From DASUZB01 sp035535495 (lineage in GTDB: Bacteria; Actinomycetota; CALGFH01): 64,000 bases of DNA. Both the position numbers and the translations under genes were made by a program. A model generated the notes under the pieces. It worked only from the letters and a program-made list of their open reading frames with translations, was not told where the DNA came from and searched no databases. This document shows positions 1 to 8,202 of this stretch, in pieces (position 1 is the first letter of the stretch; each line of letters starts with the position of its first letter). The stretch is from assembly GCA_035535495.1 (NCBI GenBank), contig DATLQA010000272.1, forward strand, positions 30,234 to 94,233, given 5' to 3'.

Positions 1-281
1 CGCTCGGCCCGCTCCCACAGCGGCCCGCCGTCGGCCCCGGCGACCCAGACGTCGTAGCGGTCCGGGGCGGCGCCGAGCGCCGACAGCAGCGTGTTGCCGC
101 CGGCGCCGGCCCAGAAGCGGGTGATCACGTGGAGCACCTTGATGCGGGGCAGGTCCGGCTGGGGAGGCAGCGCCTCGGGCGGCACCACCGGCGGCAGCGC
201 CACCGGCCAGCCGAGGCTGGCACCGTCGGCGTCGGGGCGGGCGGCAGGGGTGTCCAGGGTGCTGCGGCGGCGGGTTCGCAT
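1..281 (-). CDS. Glycosyltransferase family 4, N-terminal part (cut by window edge)
   Basis: Only the first 93 codons lie in the window; the gene runs off the left edge. After a disordered Pro/Ala-rich stretch of about 36 residues comes RIKVLHVITRFWAGAGGNT, the first strand and glycine loop of a GT-B family 4 glycosyltransferase. The likely role is cytoplasmic addition of a sugar to a polysaccharide or lipid-linked repeat unit. The ATG start at 281 follows the preceding TGA by two bases and lies inside a 59-bp tandem repeat, so the first eight residues (MRTRRRST) are repeat-encoded. It is the last visible gene of the minus-strand run containing capD and the DegT aminotransferase. The fold is clear; donor and acceptor cannot be judged from the fragment. 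Confidence 0.75.
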   Translation of the reverse strand, partial: MRTRRRSTLDTPAARPDADGASLGWPVALPPVVPPEALPPQPDLPRIKVLHVITRFWAGAGGNTLLSALGAAPDRYDVWVAGADGGPLWERAE

Positions 282-283
282 GG

Positions 284-340
284 TCAGAACCCGTCCGGGA
301 GGGGGTCGTTCTCTGGGGTGCGGCGGCGGGGGGTTCGCAT
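284..340 (-). CDS. 18-codon mini-ORF within the tandem repeat (unit 2)
   Basis: ATG at 340, 18 codons (MRTPRRRTPENDPLPDGF), TGA at 284-286. It starts two bases after the stop of the preceding mini-ORF and ends two bases before the ATG of the glycosyltransferase gene. Its last residues match the capD C-terminus and its first residues match the glycosyltransferase N-terminus. It could carry ribosomes from capD to the next gene, or be meaningless. Confidence 0.3.
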   Translation of the reverse strand: MRTPRRRTPENDPLPDGF

Positions 341-342
341 GA

Positions 343-399
343 TCAGGACCGGTCTGGGTAGGGGTCGGCGTCCGGGGTGCTGCGGCGGCGGGTTCGCAC
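343..399 (-). CDS. 18-codon mini-ORF within the tandem repeat (unit 3)
   Basis: A GTG at 399 opens 18 codons (VRTRRRSTPDADPYPDRS) that end in TGA at 343-345. The start lies two bases after the capD stop, so translational coupling to capD is possible. The ORF is a product of the 59-bp duplication: 57 bases of ORF plus 2 bases of spacer equal one repeat period. There is no independent ribosome-binding site, so it may be only a by-product. Confidence 0.3.
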   Translation of the reverse strand: MRTRRRSTPDADPYPDRS

Positions 400-401
400 G
401 G

Positions 402-1904
402 TCAGAACCCGTCCGGGTAGGGGGCGGTGGATGCCGGGCCGGCGCTCTCCGGCGCGGCGTTGTACTCGGGAACCAGCTTGGCCAGCAGGCTGCGGCACTC
501 GTCCATGTCGTTGGCCTGCGCGCCCTCCTCCAGGCTGGCGAGCAGGGTGAAGAAGTCGTTGTCGAGCGTCTTGGAGGCGGCCGTGGCCCAGACCTTCGGG
601 TGGCCGGTGGCCACGCGCTGCTCGCCCTCGCTGAACAGCGTCTCGTTGAGCTTCTCGCCCGGCCGCAGGCCGGTGTAGCGGATGGTGAGGTCGCCAGGGT
701 CGACGTGGATCTGCGCGGCGTAGTTGTGGACCAGGTCCACGATGCGCACCGGCTCGCCCATCTCCAGCACGAACACCTCGCCCGCCCGGGCCATGCCGGC
801 GGCCTCGACGACCAGCCCGACCGCCTCCTCGACGGTCATGAAGAAGCGGGTCACGTCCGGGTGGGTGACGGTGACGTCCTCGCCGCTCTCGATCTGCTCG
901 GACAGCACCGACAGCAGCGAGCCGCGGCTGCCGAGCACGTTGCCGAAGCGGACCGAGGCCATGCGGGTGGCCCCGCCGCCCTGGTGCGCCTGGACGATCA
1001 TCTCGGCGACGCGCTTGGTCACGCCGAGCACCGAGGTCGGGTCGGCCGCCTTGTCGGTGGAGATCAGGATGAAGCGCTCGGCCTCGTGCGCGACCGCCGC
1101 CCGCACCAGGTTCAGCGTGCCGAGCACGTTCGACTTCACGCCTTCGCACGGGTGCCGTTCGAGCAGCGGCAGGTGCTTGTGGGCGGCGGCGTGGAAGACC
1201 ACCTGTGGCCGGAGGTCGCGGAAGATCTGGCCGATGCGGCCCTGGTCGCGGATGTCGGCGATCAACAGCTCGTCGGAGTCGAGCAGCGCCTCGCCCTGGA
1301 TCTGGAGTTGCAGCCGGTGCAGGTTGGACTCGTCGTGGTCGAGCAGGTACAGCGCCTCGGGGTCGAAGGCGGCGATCTGCCGGCACAGCTCGCTGCCGAT
1401 GGAGCCGCCGGCACCGGTGACCAGGACCCGCTTGCCCGCCACCGTCGCACGGGAGCCGCGCCGGACCACCTGCACCTCGTCCCGCCCGAGCAGGCGGTCG
1501 ACCCGCAGGCGGCGGAGGTCGGAGATGCGGGCGTCGCGCTCGAGCGCCGCGCCGAACGAGGGCAGGTAGCGCACTGCCAGCCCGGCGGCGGCCGCGTCCA
1601 CCGCCAGGCGGCGGATCTCGCGCGGCCGCAGCGAGGGGATCGCCACGATCACCACCTCGACCTGGTGCCGCTCGGCGACCGCGGACAGGTCGCGGGTGGT
1701 GCCGAAGACCTGCAGCCCGGCGATGCGGCGGCGCACCTTGGCCGGGCTGTCGTCCAGGAAGCCGACCGGCACCAGCCCGAATTCCGGCGTGCGGAGCAGG
1801 TCCCTCGCCAGCGACCTGCCGGCCTCACCCGCGCCGATGACCAGGCAGTGGAGCCCGTTGCCCTCGCGCCGCCGGGGTGGTCGCCGGTCGAACAATTCGA
1901 TCAC
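402..1904 (-). CDS. capD: CapD/FlaA1-type nucleotide-sugar 4,6-dehydratase
   Basis: A 500-residue extended SDR enzyme of the WbpM/CapD/PglF family, predicted to convert UDP-GlcNAc to a 4-keto-6-deoxy sugar. The sequence has two Rossmann units: an N-terminal one with GAGEAG (residues 24-29) and the catalytic one with TGAGGSIGSE (163-172), STDKA (282-286) and LGVTKR (293-298). The tyrosine of the usual YxxxK is replaced, as in the long members of this family. The N-terminal membrane helices typical of WbpM are missing, so it should be cytosolic. The GTG start at 1904 overlaps the stop of the upstream DegT aminotransferase by 4 bp. That pairing matches 4-amino-4,6-dideoxy sugar synthesis (compare PglF/PglE). 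Its 3' end is the template of the 59-bp tandem repeat. Confidence 0.88.
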   Translation of the reverse strand: MIELFDRRPPRRREGNGLHCLVIGAGEAGRSLARDLLRTPEFGLVPVGFLDDSPAKVRRRIAGLQVFGTTRDLSAVAERHQVEVVIVAIPSLRPREIRRLAVDAAAAGLAVRYLPSFGAALERDARISDLRRLRVDRLLGRDEVQVVRRGSRATVAGKRVLVTGAGGSIGSELCRQIAAFDPEALYLLDHDESNLHRLQLQIQGEALLDSDELLIADIRDQGRIGQIFRDLRPQVVFHAAAHKHLPLLERHPCEGVKSNVLGTLNLVRAAVAHEAERFILISTDKAADPTSVLGVTKRVAEMIVQAHQGGGATRMASVRFGNVLGSRGSLLSVLSEQIESGEDVTVTHPDVTRFFMTVEEAVGLVVEAAGMARAGEVFVLEMGEPVRIVDLVHNYAAQIHVDPGDLTIRYTGLRPGEKLNETLFSEGEQRVATGHPKVWATAASKTLDNDFFTLLASLEEGAQANDMDECRSLLAKLVPEYNAAPESAGPASTAPYPDGF

Positions 1905-3157
1905 TGGGTCATCCCCCCGCCGCCGGCCGACCTCGTGCCCAGGTCGGCGATGGCCTCGCAGACGCGGTCGACGTCGCCGTCGGCCAGGCGGGGGTAGAGC
2001 GGCAGCGAGAGGATCTCTGAGAAGACGGTGTCGGCCACCGGGAAGCCTCCCGTCAGTGCCTCGGCCCAGCGCTCCTGGAACCAGGGCTGGTGGTGGAGCG
2101 GGATGAAGTGCACCGAGCAGTCGATCCCGCGCCGTGCCAGCTCGGCGATCAGCCCGTCGCGCCCGAGACCGTGCTCGGGGCCGACGCGGATCACGTACAG
2201 GTGCCAGGCGTGCCGGCCCTGCTCCGGCACCGGCCGCCAGGGAGCGGCCACGCCGGGCACCTCGGCGAGCTGCTTGTCGTAGCGCTCGGCGAGCTCGCCG
2301 CGGCGCTCCTGCCAGGCTCCCAGGTGGCGGAGGTGGGCCCGGCCGATGGCGGCCTGGACATCGGTCAGGTTGGCCTTGAGCCCGTCCAGTTCGACGCGGT
2401 AGCGCCAGTTCGCCCCCGGCAGGTAGCGCTTCCAGGCGTCGCGGCTCATGCCGTGCAGGCGTGCCGTCCGTGCCCAGTCCGCCAGGCCGCTGTCGGCGGT
2501 GGTGAGCATGCCGCCCTCGCCGATCGGCAGGTTCTTGGTGGCGTAGAAGCTGAAGCAGGTGGCCGCCGAGATGGTTCCCACCTGCTGCTCGCCGACCCAG
2601 CCGCCGACGGCGTGGGCGGCGTCCTCCACCACCCTGTCCAACGGCAGCCCGGCGGCCGCGGCGAGCTCCGCGACCGGAGCGGGCGCGCCGGCGAAGTGCA
2701 GCACCAGCATGGCGTCGACGCCGCCGGCCCTGGCGGCCGCCGCCGCGGTCTCGGCCGGGCCGGGCATCAGGGTCTCGGGGTCGACGTCGGCGAACACCGG
2801 CTGGTGGCCGGCGTGGGTGATGGCGTGGACGGCGCCGCAGAAGGTCATCACCGAGGTGAGCACCTTGGACCCCGGCGGCAGGCGGAGGCCGCGGAGGGCC
2901 AGCTCGATGGCTGCCGTGCAGGAGGAGACCGCCACCGCGTCGGGCGCCCCGACCCAGTCGGCGAACTCCCGCTCGAACGCGACCACCTCAGGGCCGGTGG
3001 TCACCCAGCCAGAAGCGAGCACGCGCGCGGCGGCCTCCCGGGCGTCGGGAGTGATCTCCGCGGCGGCGAAGGGGATGCGCGGGAGGTCGTCAGCCCCGGT
3101 CTGGCCAGCCTCTCCGTGCGCCTCCGCCCCGGCGTCGGTCGCGCCGCGCTGTGCCAT
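1901..3157 (-). CDS. DegT/DnrJ/EryC1/StrS-family PLP sugar aminotransferase
   Basis: A 418-residue fold-type I PLP enzyme. The Schiff-base lysine is K208 in YATKN, and the PLP-binding aspartate lies in VVEDAAHAVGG. Such enzymes transfer an amino group from glutamate to a keto-sugar nucleotide. Overlapping capD by 4 bp, it probably aminates the 4-keto product of CapD. Substrate assignment (UDP-linked 4-amino sugar versus GDP-perosamine) is inference from context only. The ATG at 3157 is the first start before the conserved region; the first 25 residues or so look disordered. The divergent space upstream is 282 bp. Family assignment is firm. Confidence 0.88.
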   Translation of the reverse strand: MAQRGATDAGAEAHGEAGQTGADDLPRIPFAAAEITPDAREAAARVLASGWVTTGPEVVAFEREFADWVGAPDAVAVSSCTAAIELALRGLRLPPGSKVLTSVMTFCGAVHAITHAGHQPVFADVDPETLMPGPAETAAAAARAGGVDAMLVLHFAGAPAPVAELAAAAGLPLDRVVEDAAHAVGGWVGEQQVGTISAATCFSFYATKNLPIGEGGMLTTADSGLADWARTARLHGMSRDAWKRYLPGANWRYRVELDGLKANLTDVQAAIGRAHLRHLGAWQERRGELAERYDKQLAEVPGVAAPWRPVPEQGRHAWHLYVIRVGPEHGLGRDGLIAELARRGIDCSVHFIPLHHQPWFQERWAEALTGGFPVADTVFSEILSLPLYPRLADGDVDRVCEAIADLGTRSAGGGGMTQ

Positions 3158-3173
3158 CTGACCCCCACGAGAT

Positions 3174-3203
3174 TTGGGACACTGCTTCAGCTGCGCCTAC
3201 GCT
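3174..3203 (+). promoter_or_regulatory. Candidate promoter in the 282-bp divergent spacer
   Basis: TTGGGA (3174-3179) and TACGCT (3198-3203) are separated by 18 bp and resemble a housekeeping sigma promoter. It would transcribe toward the gene at 3440 with a leader of about 230 nt. The rest of the spacer (3158-3439) has no recognisable gene or hairpin. Confidence 0.3.
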
Positions 3204-3439
3204 GCCAGCGTGTGGGAGAGAACTGATCCGCCAGGGGGAGGAACCCCGGTACGCCATTCGGAGGAGTTGGCGGTCGACGCCTCGGCGGCCCCCGCGGCAA
3301 CCACGCAGGTCAGCGGCCTCGTCTGGACAGGCCGAATTGGTCCCCGGAGGATCTGAGCAAGATTCCCTACGACGAATGCTGGTGGGGCCAGAGCAGAGCC
3401 AGCGGCAATCCGGGATGAAATTGGGGGAAGTGGTGCAGC

Positions 3440-4123
3440 ATGGAGCCGAGCCGCGGGCGGCAGGTGCTCGCCGCCGTCAGCGTCGCCGCCGTCCTGGTGG
3501 CGGTCGTCGCCGTGGTGGTGGCGGTGGCCGTGGTCAACGCCGACCGGCTCCGGGGCGGCCAGGAGCGATCCGAGGTGCGCCGCTTCACCGCCAGCATGCG
3601 CCAGCCCATGGGCGACCTGGCGGCGCTGGCCGACGGCGGGCTCGACGGCCAGCCCGGCTTCTCCGCCGCCAGGCAGCTGCTCGGCCGCCAGCCGGACGGC
3701 GGGGTGCTCGACCGCCAGGCGGTCGCGTGGGAGGACCAGCTCCGTCAGACCGGCTTCGAGGTCGGGAAGGTCAGCGTCGGGCCTGGCGAGCTGTTCTCGC
3801 CGGGCACCGGGCGGCAGCGCAACTCGGTCGGCGGGCGGGTCCGGTCGCTCAGCTCCGTCCGTGACAACTACGAGGCGGCCGTCGGCCTGTACATCGCCAC
3901 CGCGCACTTGTGGCGGCTCGCCGCGGCCGCGCCACGCGGCGGTGAGCTGCGCGCCAGCCTGATCTTCGAGGCGGTCGCCATGCAGGAGCGCGGCCAGGTC
4001 GCCCTGAACACCGCCGCCATGGAGCTGCTCCAGCTCCACGACCGGTACCGCCTCGACGTGCGCCAGCGCATGCCGGGCGAGTCGGTCCTGTCCTACCGCA
4101 ACCGCTACCGCGACGCGCCCTGA
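3440..4123 (+). CDS. Hypothetical membrane-anchored protein
   Basis: 227 residues, not recognised. One long hydrophobic segment (about residues 9-32, rich in Val and Ala) follows a short basic N-terminus, which predicts a single anchor with the remaining 190 residues outside the cytoplasm. The outer part is largely helical, with many charged and Gln residues and no cysteine or enzyme motif. The ATG at 3440 is preceded by GGGGGAAG at about ten bases. It is the only plus-strand gene in this part of the polysaccharide locus, and its 3' end overlaps the converging glycosyltransferase gene by 19 bp. A role in polysaccharide export or attachment is possible but not shown. Confidence 0.6.
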   Translation: MEPSRGRQVLAAVSVAAVLVAVVAVVVAVAVVNADRLRGGQERSEVRRFTASMRQPMGDLAALADGGLDGQPGFSAARQLLGRQPDGGVLDRQAVAWEDQLRQTGFEVGKVSVGPGELFSPGTGRQRNSVGGRVRSLSSVRDNYEAAVGLYIATAHLWRLAAAAPRGGELRASLIFEAVAMQERGQVALNTAAMELLQLHDRYRLDVRQRMPGESVLSYRNRYRDAP

Positions 4124-4953
4124 GTCCGGGTCCGGCCCGGATGTGGCGCGGCGGTCAGCAGCCAGGTGCGGGCGCTGGCCAGGGCGGCGATCAGGTAGGC
4201 CACCGGGCGCAGCGGCACCGGGAACGGCAGCTCGCGGGCGGCACGCCAGCGCAGGGCGATCACCCCGGCGCCACGGCGGCGGCGGTCGGTGCCGGCGGCG
4301 AAGAACTGGCCGGGATGGACGCGCTTGACCGCCAGCGGGGTGTCCAGGTTGGCCAGGCGCCAGCGGGCGGCGAGGCGCAGCAGGGCGTCGTTGTCGATGC
4401 CGCTGCTCACGGCCGGGTCGAAGCCGCCGATGTCGGCCAGCGCGGCGGCCCGGTAGGTGACCGAGCTGTGGAACATCGGGTTGCGCACCAGGAAGGCGAG
4501 CCGGATGGCGGCGTCGCTGCGGGGCAGCCGGCGGGTGGCGCGCCGGCCGGTCGCTCCGAGCAGGGGCTGGACGGCCGAGCCGACCGCGCCGACACGCGGG
4601 TTGGCGTCCAGGAAGCGCACCGGTAGCGCCAGACGTCCGGGCAGGGCGAGGTCGTCGGCGTCCAGCACCGCCAGGTACCGGCCACGGGCCAGGGCCACGG
4701 CGTGGTTGAGCGCGGCCACCCGGCCCTGGTGGGCGAGGCGGACCAGGCGCAGCCGGGGGTCCGGACGGCCGGCGACGGCGGCGGCGCTGCCATCGGTCGA
4801 GCCGTCGTCGACCACCAGCAGCTCGAAGTCGCGGTAGTCCTGCGCCAGCAGGCTGTCGACCGCGTCCTGGACGAAGGGGCGGTGGTTGAACACGGTCATG
4901 ACCACGCTGACCGCTGGCGCGGGGCGGGCGGTGGCCGGGTCAGGTGGCGGCAC
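4105..4953 (-). CDS. Glycosyltransferase family 2
   Basis: About 282 residues with a GT-A fold. It shows the N-terminal strand VSVVMTVFNHRPFVQDAV, the nucleotide-binding VVDDGSTDGS and the metal-binding DADD in LAVLDADDLALPGRL. A candidate base region lies at GFDPAVSSGIDND. It probably adds a sugar to a lipid-linked repeat unit at the inner membrane face. The frame is open further upstream, but the GTG at 4953 puts the start just before the conserved strand, with a 14-bp overlap with the ligase gene upstream; longer versions would run through a low-complexity Arg/Pro stretch. It is the last gene of the coupled run that begins with sat. Confidence 0.85.
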   Translation of the reverse strand: MPPPDPATARPAPAVSVVMTVFNHRPFVQDAVDSLLAQDYRDFELLVVDDGSTDGSAAAVAGRPDPRLRLVRLAHQGRVAALNHAVALARGRYLAVLDADDLALPGRLALPVRFLDANPRVGAVGSAVQPLLGATGRRATRRLPRSDAAIRLAFLVRNPMFHSSVTYRAAALADIGGFDPAVSSGIDNDALLRLAARWRLANLDTPLAVKRVHPGQFFAAGTDRRRRGAGVIALRWRAARELPFPVPLRPVAYLIAALASARTWLLTAAPHPGRTRTQGASR

Positions 4954-6316
4954 CGGTGGGCTCCCGCCGGCTCGGCGGCACCGGCGCCGCAGCCTCCTGG
5001 TCGGCCGGCTCGGCGGCGGCCTCGGCCTGGTGGGCGGCCACACAGACCAGCGCGAACAGCATCCACATGTGGCGGAAGTGGTAGGTCTCGTGGGCCAGGC
5101 CGAAGATCAGGTTGGCCCAGACGGCGCCGGCCAGGGCACGGTGGGTGGCGCGGCCGCTTCCCCCGGCCACCAGCAGCCGCCCGCTCCAGCGCACCAGGAT
5201 CAGGCAGAACGCGAGGTAGGCGACCAGGCCGAGCACGCCGCGCTCGATGGTCACGCTGAGGTAGTCGTTGTGCGTGCTGGAGCGCGCCACGCCCTTGGGG
5301 TTGAGCAGGTTCAGGCTGACGAACTGGCCCGGCCCGATGCCGAGCGCCACGTGCGGGGAGGCCGCTTCCCAGGTCTGCCGCCAGATCTCGAGCCGGTCCT
5401 CCAGACCGCGGTCGGTGCGGCCGAGGGTGCTGCCGAGCGGGCTGCCCTGGCGCTCGTCGCTGAACACCCGGAAGGGGCTGGGGCGGCCAGCCTGCCACTC
5501 GATCAGCGCCCCGCTCCCGACCACCAGCAGCACGACCAGCAGCAGCAGGGCGCCGACCAGGCCCTGCATCTGCTCGCGGGTGCGGCCGCGGCGGAACAGG
5601 GCGCCGATCCCGAGCACGGCCAGGCCGATCAGGAGCCCGGAGATGCCGCCGTTGGAGCCGGTCAGCCAGATTCCCCACAGCAGCCACCCGGCGGCCAGCA
5701 GGCGCAGCGGCCTGGCGCGGGGCCACGGCGAGGCGAGCAGCACGAAGAACGAGGTCACCAGGTAGCTGCCGAGCAGGTTGGGATTGCCGCTGGTGCCGGC
5801 CGGACGGGACCCCTGGACGCCGACGACCGGCAGCTCCTGCGGCAGCACGTGGACGGCGACCAGGATGGGAAGGCAGGTCCACGCGAGCGCGGCCAGCACC
5901 CAGACGACCAGGATGCGGTCCAGGCCCCTCCGGTCGTCGGCCAGGTCGTTGGACACGCCGAAGAACAGCAGGATCAGGTAGATCTCGATCAACAGGGTGA
6001 GGATGCCGAGGCCGACGTCCTCGGAGGCGAGGGTGGCGATCACCCCGGCGGCGAGGAACAGCAGCAGGGCCGGCCCGGCGGGGCGCACCAGCCTCCGGCC
6101 GGTGCGGGGGAGCGCGACCATCGCGACCAGCAGGTAGACGATCGCCAGGGCGTCGACCGGCGCGGTGTTGCCCGGCCCCTTCGGCACCAGCAGCGGCAGC
6201 GCCGCGACCGCCAGCCCGAGGACGAACAGGTGCAGGTGGCCGGCGCGGAAGCTGAACAGCGCCCGGATCCGGCCGGTGGCGGGACGCTCGGCGGGCGGCG
6301 GCGAGCTGCGGCGCAT
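4940..6316 (-). CDS. O-antigen ligase / polymerase family membrane protein
   Basis: 458 residues with about ten to twelve hydrophobic segments. The large external loop in the second half contains the Wzy_C-type region, including GRTDRGLEDRLEIW and the conserved histidine stretch STHNDYLSVTIERG. Members join polysaccharide chains or repeat units at the outer face of the membrane (WaaL- or Wzy-like). The start is ATG at 6316, sharing one base with the TGA of the epimerase gene (TGATG); an in-frame ATG 45 bases upstream would extend into the epimerase gene. Ligase and polymerase cannot be separated by sequence alone. Confidence 0.82.
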   Translation of the reverse strand: MRRSSPPPAERPATGRIRALFSFRAGHLHLFVLGLAVAALPLLVPKGPGNTAPVDALAIVYLLVAMVALPRTGRRLVRPAGPALLLFLAAGVIATLASEDVGLGILTLLIEIYLILLFFGVSNDLADDRRGLDRILVVWVLAALAWTCLPILVAVHVLPQELPVVGVQGSRPAGTSGNPNLLGSYLVTSFFVLLASPWPRARPLRLLAAGWLLWGIWLTGSNGGISGLLIGLAVLGIGALFRRGRTREQMQGLVGALLLLVVLLVVGSGALIEWQAGRPSPFRVFSDERQGSPLGSTLGRTDRGLEDRLEIWRQTWEAASPHVALGIGPGQFVSLNLLNPKGVARSSTHNDYLSVTIERGVLGLVAYLAFCLILVRWSGRLLVAGGSGRATHRALAGAVWANLIFGLAHETYHFRHMWMLFALVCVAAHQAEAAAEPADQEAAAPVPPSRREPTGAAT

Positions 6317-7287
6317 CAGACTCCCGTCTTGGCCGCCGACCTCTGGCGGCGGGCGATCCATGCTGCCTCGCTGGCGATCCCGTCGGCAAGGTCGACTTCG
6401 GGCCGGTAGCCGAGCAGGGCCTCCGCCCGGGTGCCGTCGGCGCCGGTGTGGCGGGCGTCGCCCGCCTGGGCCGGCTGGTGCACCACCCGCAGGCGCCGGC
6501 CGGTGGCGCGCCCGACCAGGTCGAGGACCTCGTCGAGGGTGACCCGGCGTCCACCCCCGACGTTGACCACCTCGCCGGCTGGCGCGGCCATCGCCAGCAG
6601 GTTGGCCCTGACCACGTCGGCGACGTGGGTGAAGTCGCGGGTCTGCTGACCGTCGCCGTAGACGGTGATCGGCGCGCGGGCGTAGGCCGCCTCCAGGAAG
6701 CGACGGAAACCCATGTCAGGGCGTTGCCTCGGCCAGTAGACGGTGAAGTAGCGCAGGGTGGTCACGGTCAGGTCGCTCACCGCCGGCTGCGCGTACGCCA
6801 GGCAGAGGTGCTCACTGGCCAGCTTGGTGACGCCGTAGGGGGAGACCGGGCGGGTGGCGGAGCTCTCGGTGGTGGGGTAGGTGGGCGCGTCGCCGTACAC
6901 GCTGGAGGAGGACGCGGCCACCAGGTGGGGCACGCCCACGCGCGTGCAGGCCTCAAGGAGCCGCTGCGTGGCGATGATGTTGTGGCGCACGTAGAGGCCG
7001 AAATCGGCGCCCCAGGAGTGGCGCACCCCGGGCTGCGCGGCCTGGTGGAACACCACCGCCGCGCCGTCCAGGAGGTCGTCGAGGTGCAGCTCGCCGAGGT
7101 CGCCGTCGACCAGCTCGAAGCTGGGGTGGCCGGCCAGCTCGGCCAGGTTGGCGCGCTTCTCGGCGGGAGCGTAGTAGGGCGTGAAGGCGTCGATCCCGAC
7201 CACCTCGTGGCCGGCCGCGACCAGCCCTTCGGCCAGGTGCGAGCCGATGAAGCCGGCCGCGCCGGTGACCACCACGTGGCCGTTCAC
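6316..7287 (-). CDS. NAD-dependent epimerase/dehydratase (UDP-glucose 4-epimerase-like)
   Basis: 323-residue extended SDR. The NAD-binding GAAGFIGSHL lies near the N-terminus; ASSSSVYG and the catalytic Y-x3-K in SPYGVTKLASE follow, and then the substrate-domain motif TRDFTHVADVV. It most likely interconverts UDP-glucose and UDP-galactose or their uronic acids to supply the polysaccharide. The GTG at 7287 sits directly before the first beta strand and overlaps the PHP gene stop by 4 bp (GTGA); the open frame continues upstream but only as low-complexity sequence. Exact substrate is not determinable. Confidence 0.85.
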   Translation of the reverse strand: MNGHVVVTGAAGFIGSHLAEGLVAAGHEVVGIDAFTPYYAPAEKRANLAELAGHPSFELVDGDLGELHLDDLLDGAAVVFHQAAQPGVRHSWGADFGLYVRHNIIATQRLLEACTRVGVPHLVAASSSSVYGDAPTYPTTESSATRPVSPYGVTKLASEHLCLAYAQPAVSDLTVTTLRYFTVYWPRQRPDMGFRRFLEAAYARAPITVYGDGQQTRDFTHVADVVRANLLAMAAPAGEVVNVGGGRRVTLDEVLDLVGRATGRRLRVVHQPAQAGDARHTGADGTRAEALLGYRPEVDLADGIASEAAWIARRQRSAAKTGV

Positions 7288-8198
7288 CGGGCCTCGCCGT
7301 CCAGCCGCGCGCGCAGCTCCACCAGGGCGTCGGCAGGGACGGCGACGTTGCCGCCGGCGCCCCGGCCGAGGGCGATGCCCGGCTTGTGGCTGCCGTGGTA
7401 GTCCGATCCGCCGGTGACCAGCAGCCCGCGGCGCTCCGCCTGCCCGGCCCAGCGGCGCTGCTCGTCGCGGTCGTGCTGCGGGTGCCAGGCCTCGAGGCCG
7501 TCGGCCCCGGCCTCGAGGCACGCCGCCAGCACCCGGTCGCGGGTGATCGCGGGCAGCCGTCCGGGGTGGGCCACCACCGCCACCCCGCCGGCGGCGTGGA
7601 CCAGGCGCACCGCCTCGGCCACCGGCAGCGACGGGGCCGGCACGTAGGCCGGGCGGCCAGGGCCGAGCCAGCGCTCGAAGGCGTCGGCCACGTCGGCCAC
7701 CACACCGTTGGCGACCAGCGCCCTGGCGAAGTGGGCGCGGGACACCGCCGCCTCGCCGGCCAGCGCCGCGGCGTCGTCGTAACCGACCCCGGTGAGCACC
7801 CTCAGCCGCCGGCCGATGGCCCGGTTGCGCCCGCCCCTGCCGGCCCGGACGGCCGCGCAGCGGACCTCGATGCCGGCCGCCGCCAGCCCGCTGCCGTAGG
7901 CCAGCAGGTGGACCACCTCGCCTTCGGCCTCGGTGGTGAGCTCGCAGCCGGTCAGCACCTCGACGCCGAGCCGGCGCCCCAGGCTGCCGGCCGACTCGAC
8001 CGACGCCAGGGTGTCGTGGTCGGTGACGGCGAGCACGCCGACGCCGGCCCTGGCCGCCGCGGCGACCAGCGCCTCGGGCGTGTCGCTGCCGTCCGAGGCG
8101 TGGGTGTGGCAGTGCAGGTCCACCAGCGGCGCCCTGGTGGGCCGGTGGCGCGCGGCCTGCTCCACCCAGGCGGTGGCGAACCCGGCCGGCATCGGCAT
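7284..8198 (-). CDS. PHP-domain phosphoesterase, candidate pAp (3',5'-bisphosphate nucleotide) phosphatase
   Basis: 304 residues of the YciV/RnaAM-like PHP family. Metal-binding motifs are visible: DLHCHTHASDGSD (residues 27-39) and TDHDT (59-63), then a conserved Glu in GCELTTE and later His residues in AVVAHPGR and GGSDYHG. Characterised members of this family remove the 3' phosphate from 3',5'-nucleoside bisphosphates. Here the gene starts four bases after cysC, the PAPS-forming kinase, so clearing pAp released by sulfotransferases is an attractive function; this is inference. The ATG at 8198 was chosen because an earlier start would overlap cysC. Trinucleotide or RNA 5'-end degradation is the alternative. 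Confidence 0.8.
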   Translation of the reverse strand: MPMPAGFATAWVEQAARHRPTRAPLVDLHCHTHASDGSDTPEALVAAAARAGVGVLAVTDHDTLASVESAGSLGRRLGVEVLTGCELTTEAEGEVVHLLAYGSGLAAAGIEVRCAAVRAGRGGRNRAIGRRLRVLTGVGYDDAAALAGEAAVSRAHFARALVANGVVADVADAFERWLGPGRPAYVPAPSLPVAEAVRLVHAAGGVAVVAHPGRLPAITRDRVLAACLEAGADGLEAWHPQHDRDEQRRWAGQAERRGLLVTGGSDYHGSHKPGIALGRGAGGNVAVPADALVELRARLDGEAR

Positions 8199-8202
8199 GG
8201 CG

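Larger units (their letters stand above)
251..427. repeat. 59-bp tandem repeat, three copies, at the capD / glycosyltransferase junction
   Basis: Three head-to-tail imperfect copies lie at 251-309, 310-368 and 369-427. The motif GGGTTCGCA recurs exactly every 59 bases. Read on the minus strand, each unit holds the end of an ORF (PYPDGF or a variant), a TGA, two bases, an ATG or GTG, and the start of the next ORF (MRTRRRST or a variant). The right-hand copy is the true 3' end of capD and the left-hand copy the true 5' end of the glycosyltransferase gene, so the array looks like a tandem duplication of that gene junction. Confidence 0.85.

Noticed and set aside
129..1997. Plus-strand open frame of 622 codons opposite capD
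   Set aside because: It is antisense to capD, which has intact SDR motifs; the composition is typical of a high-GC shadow frame.
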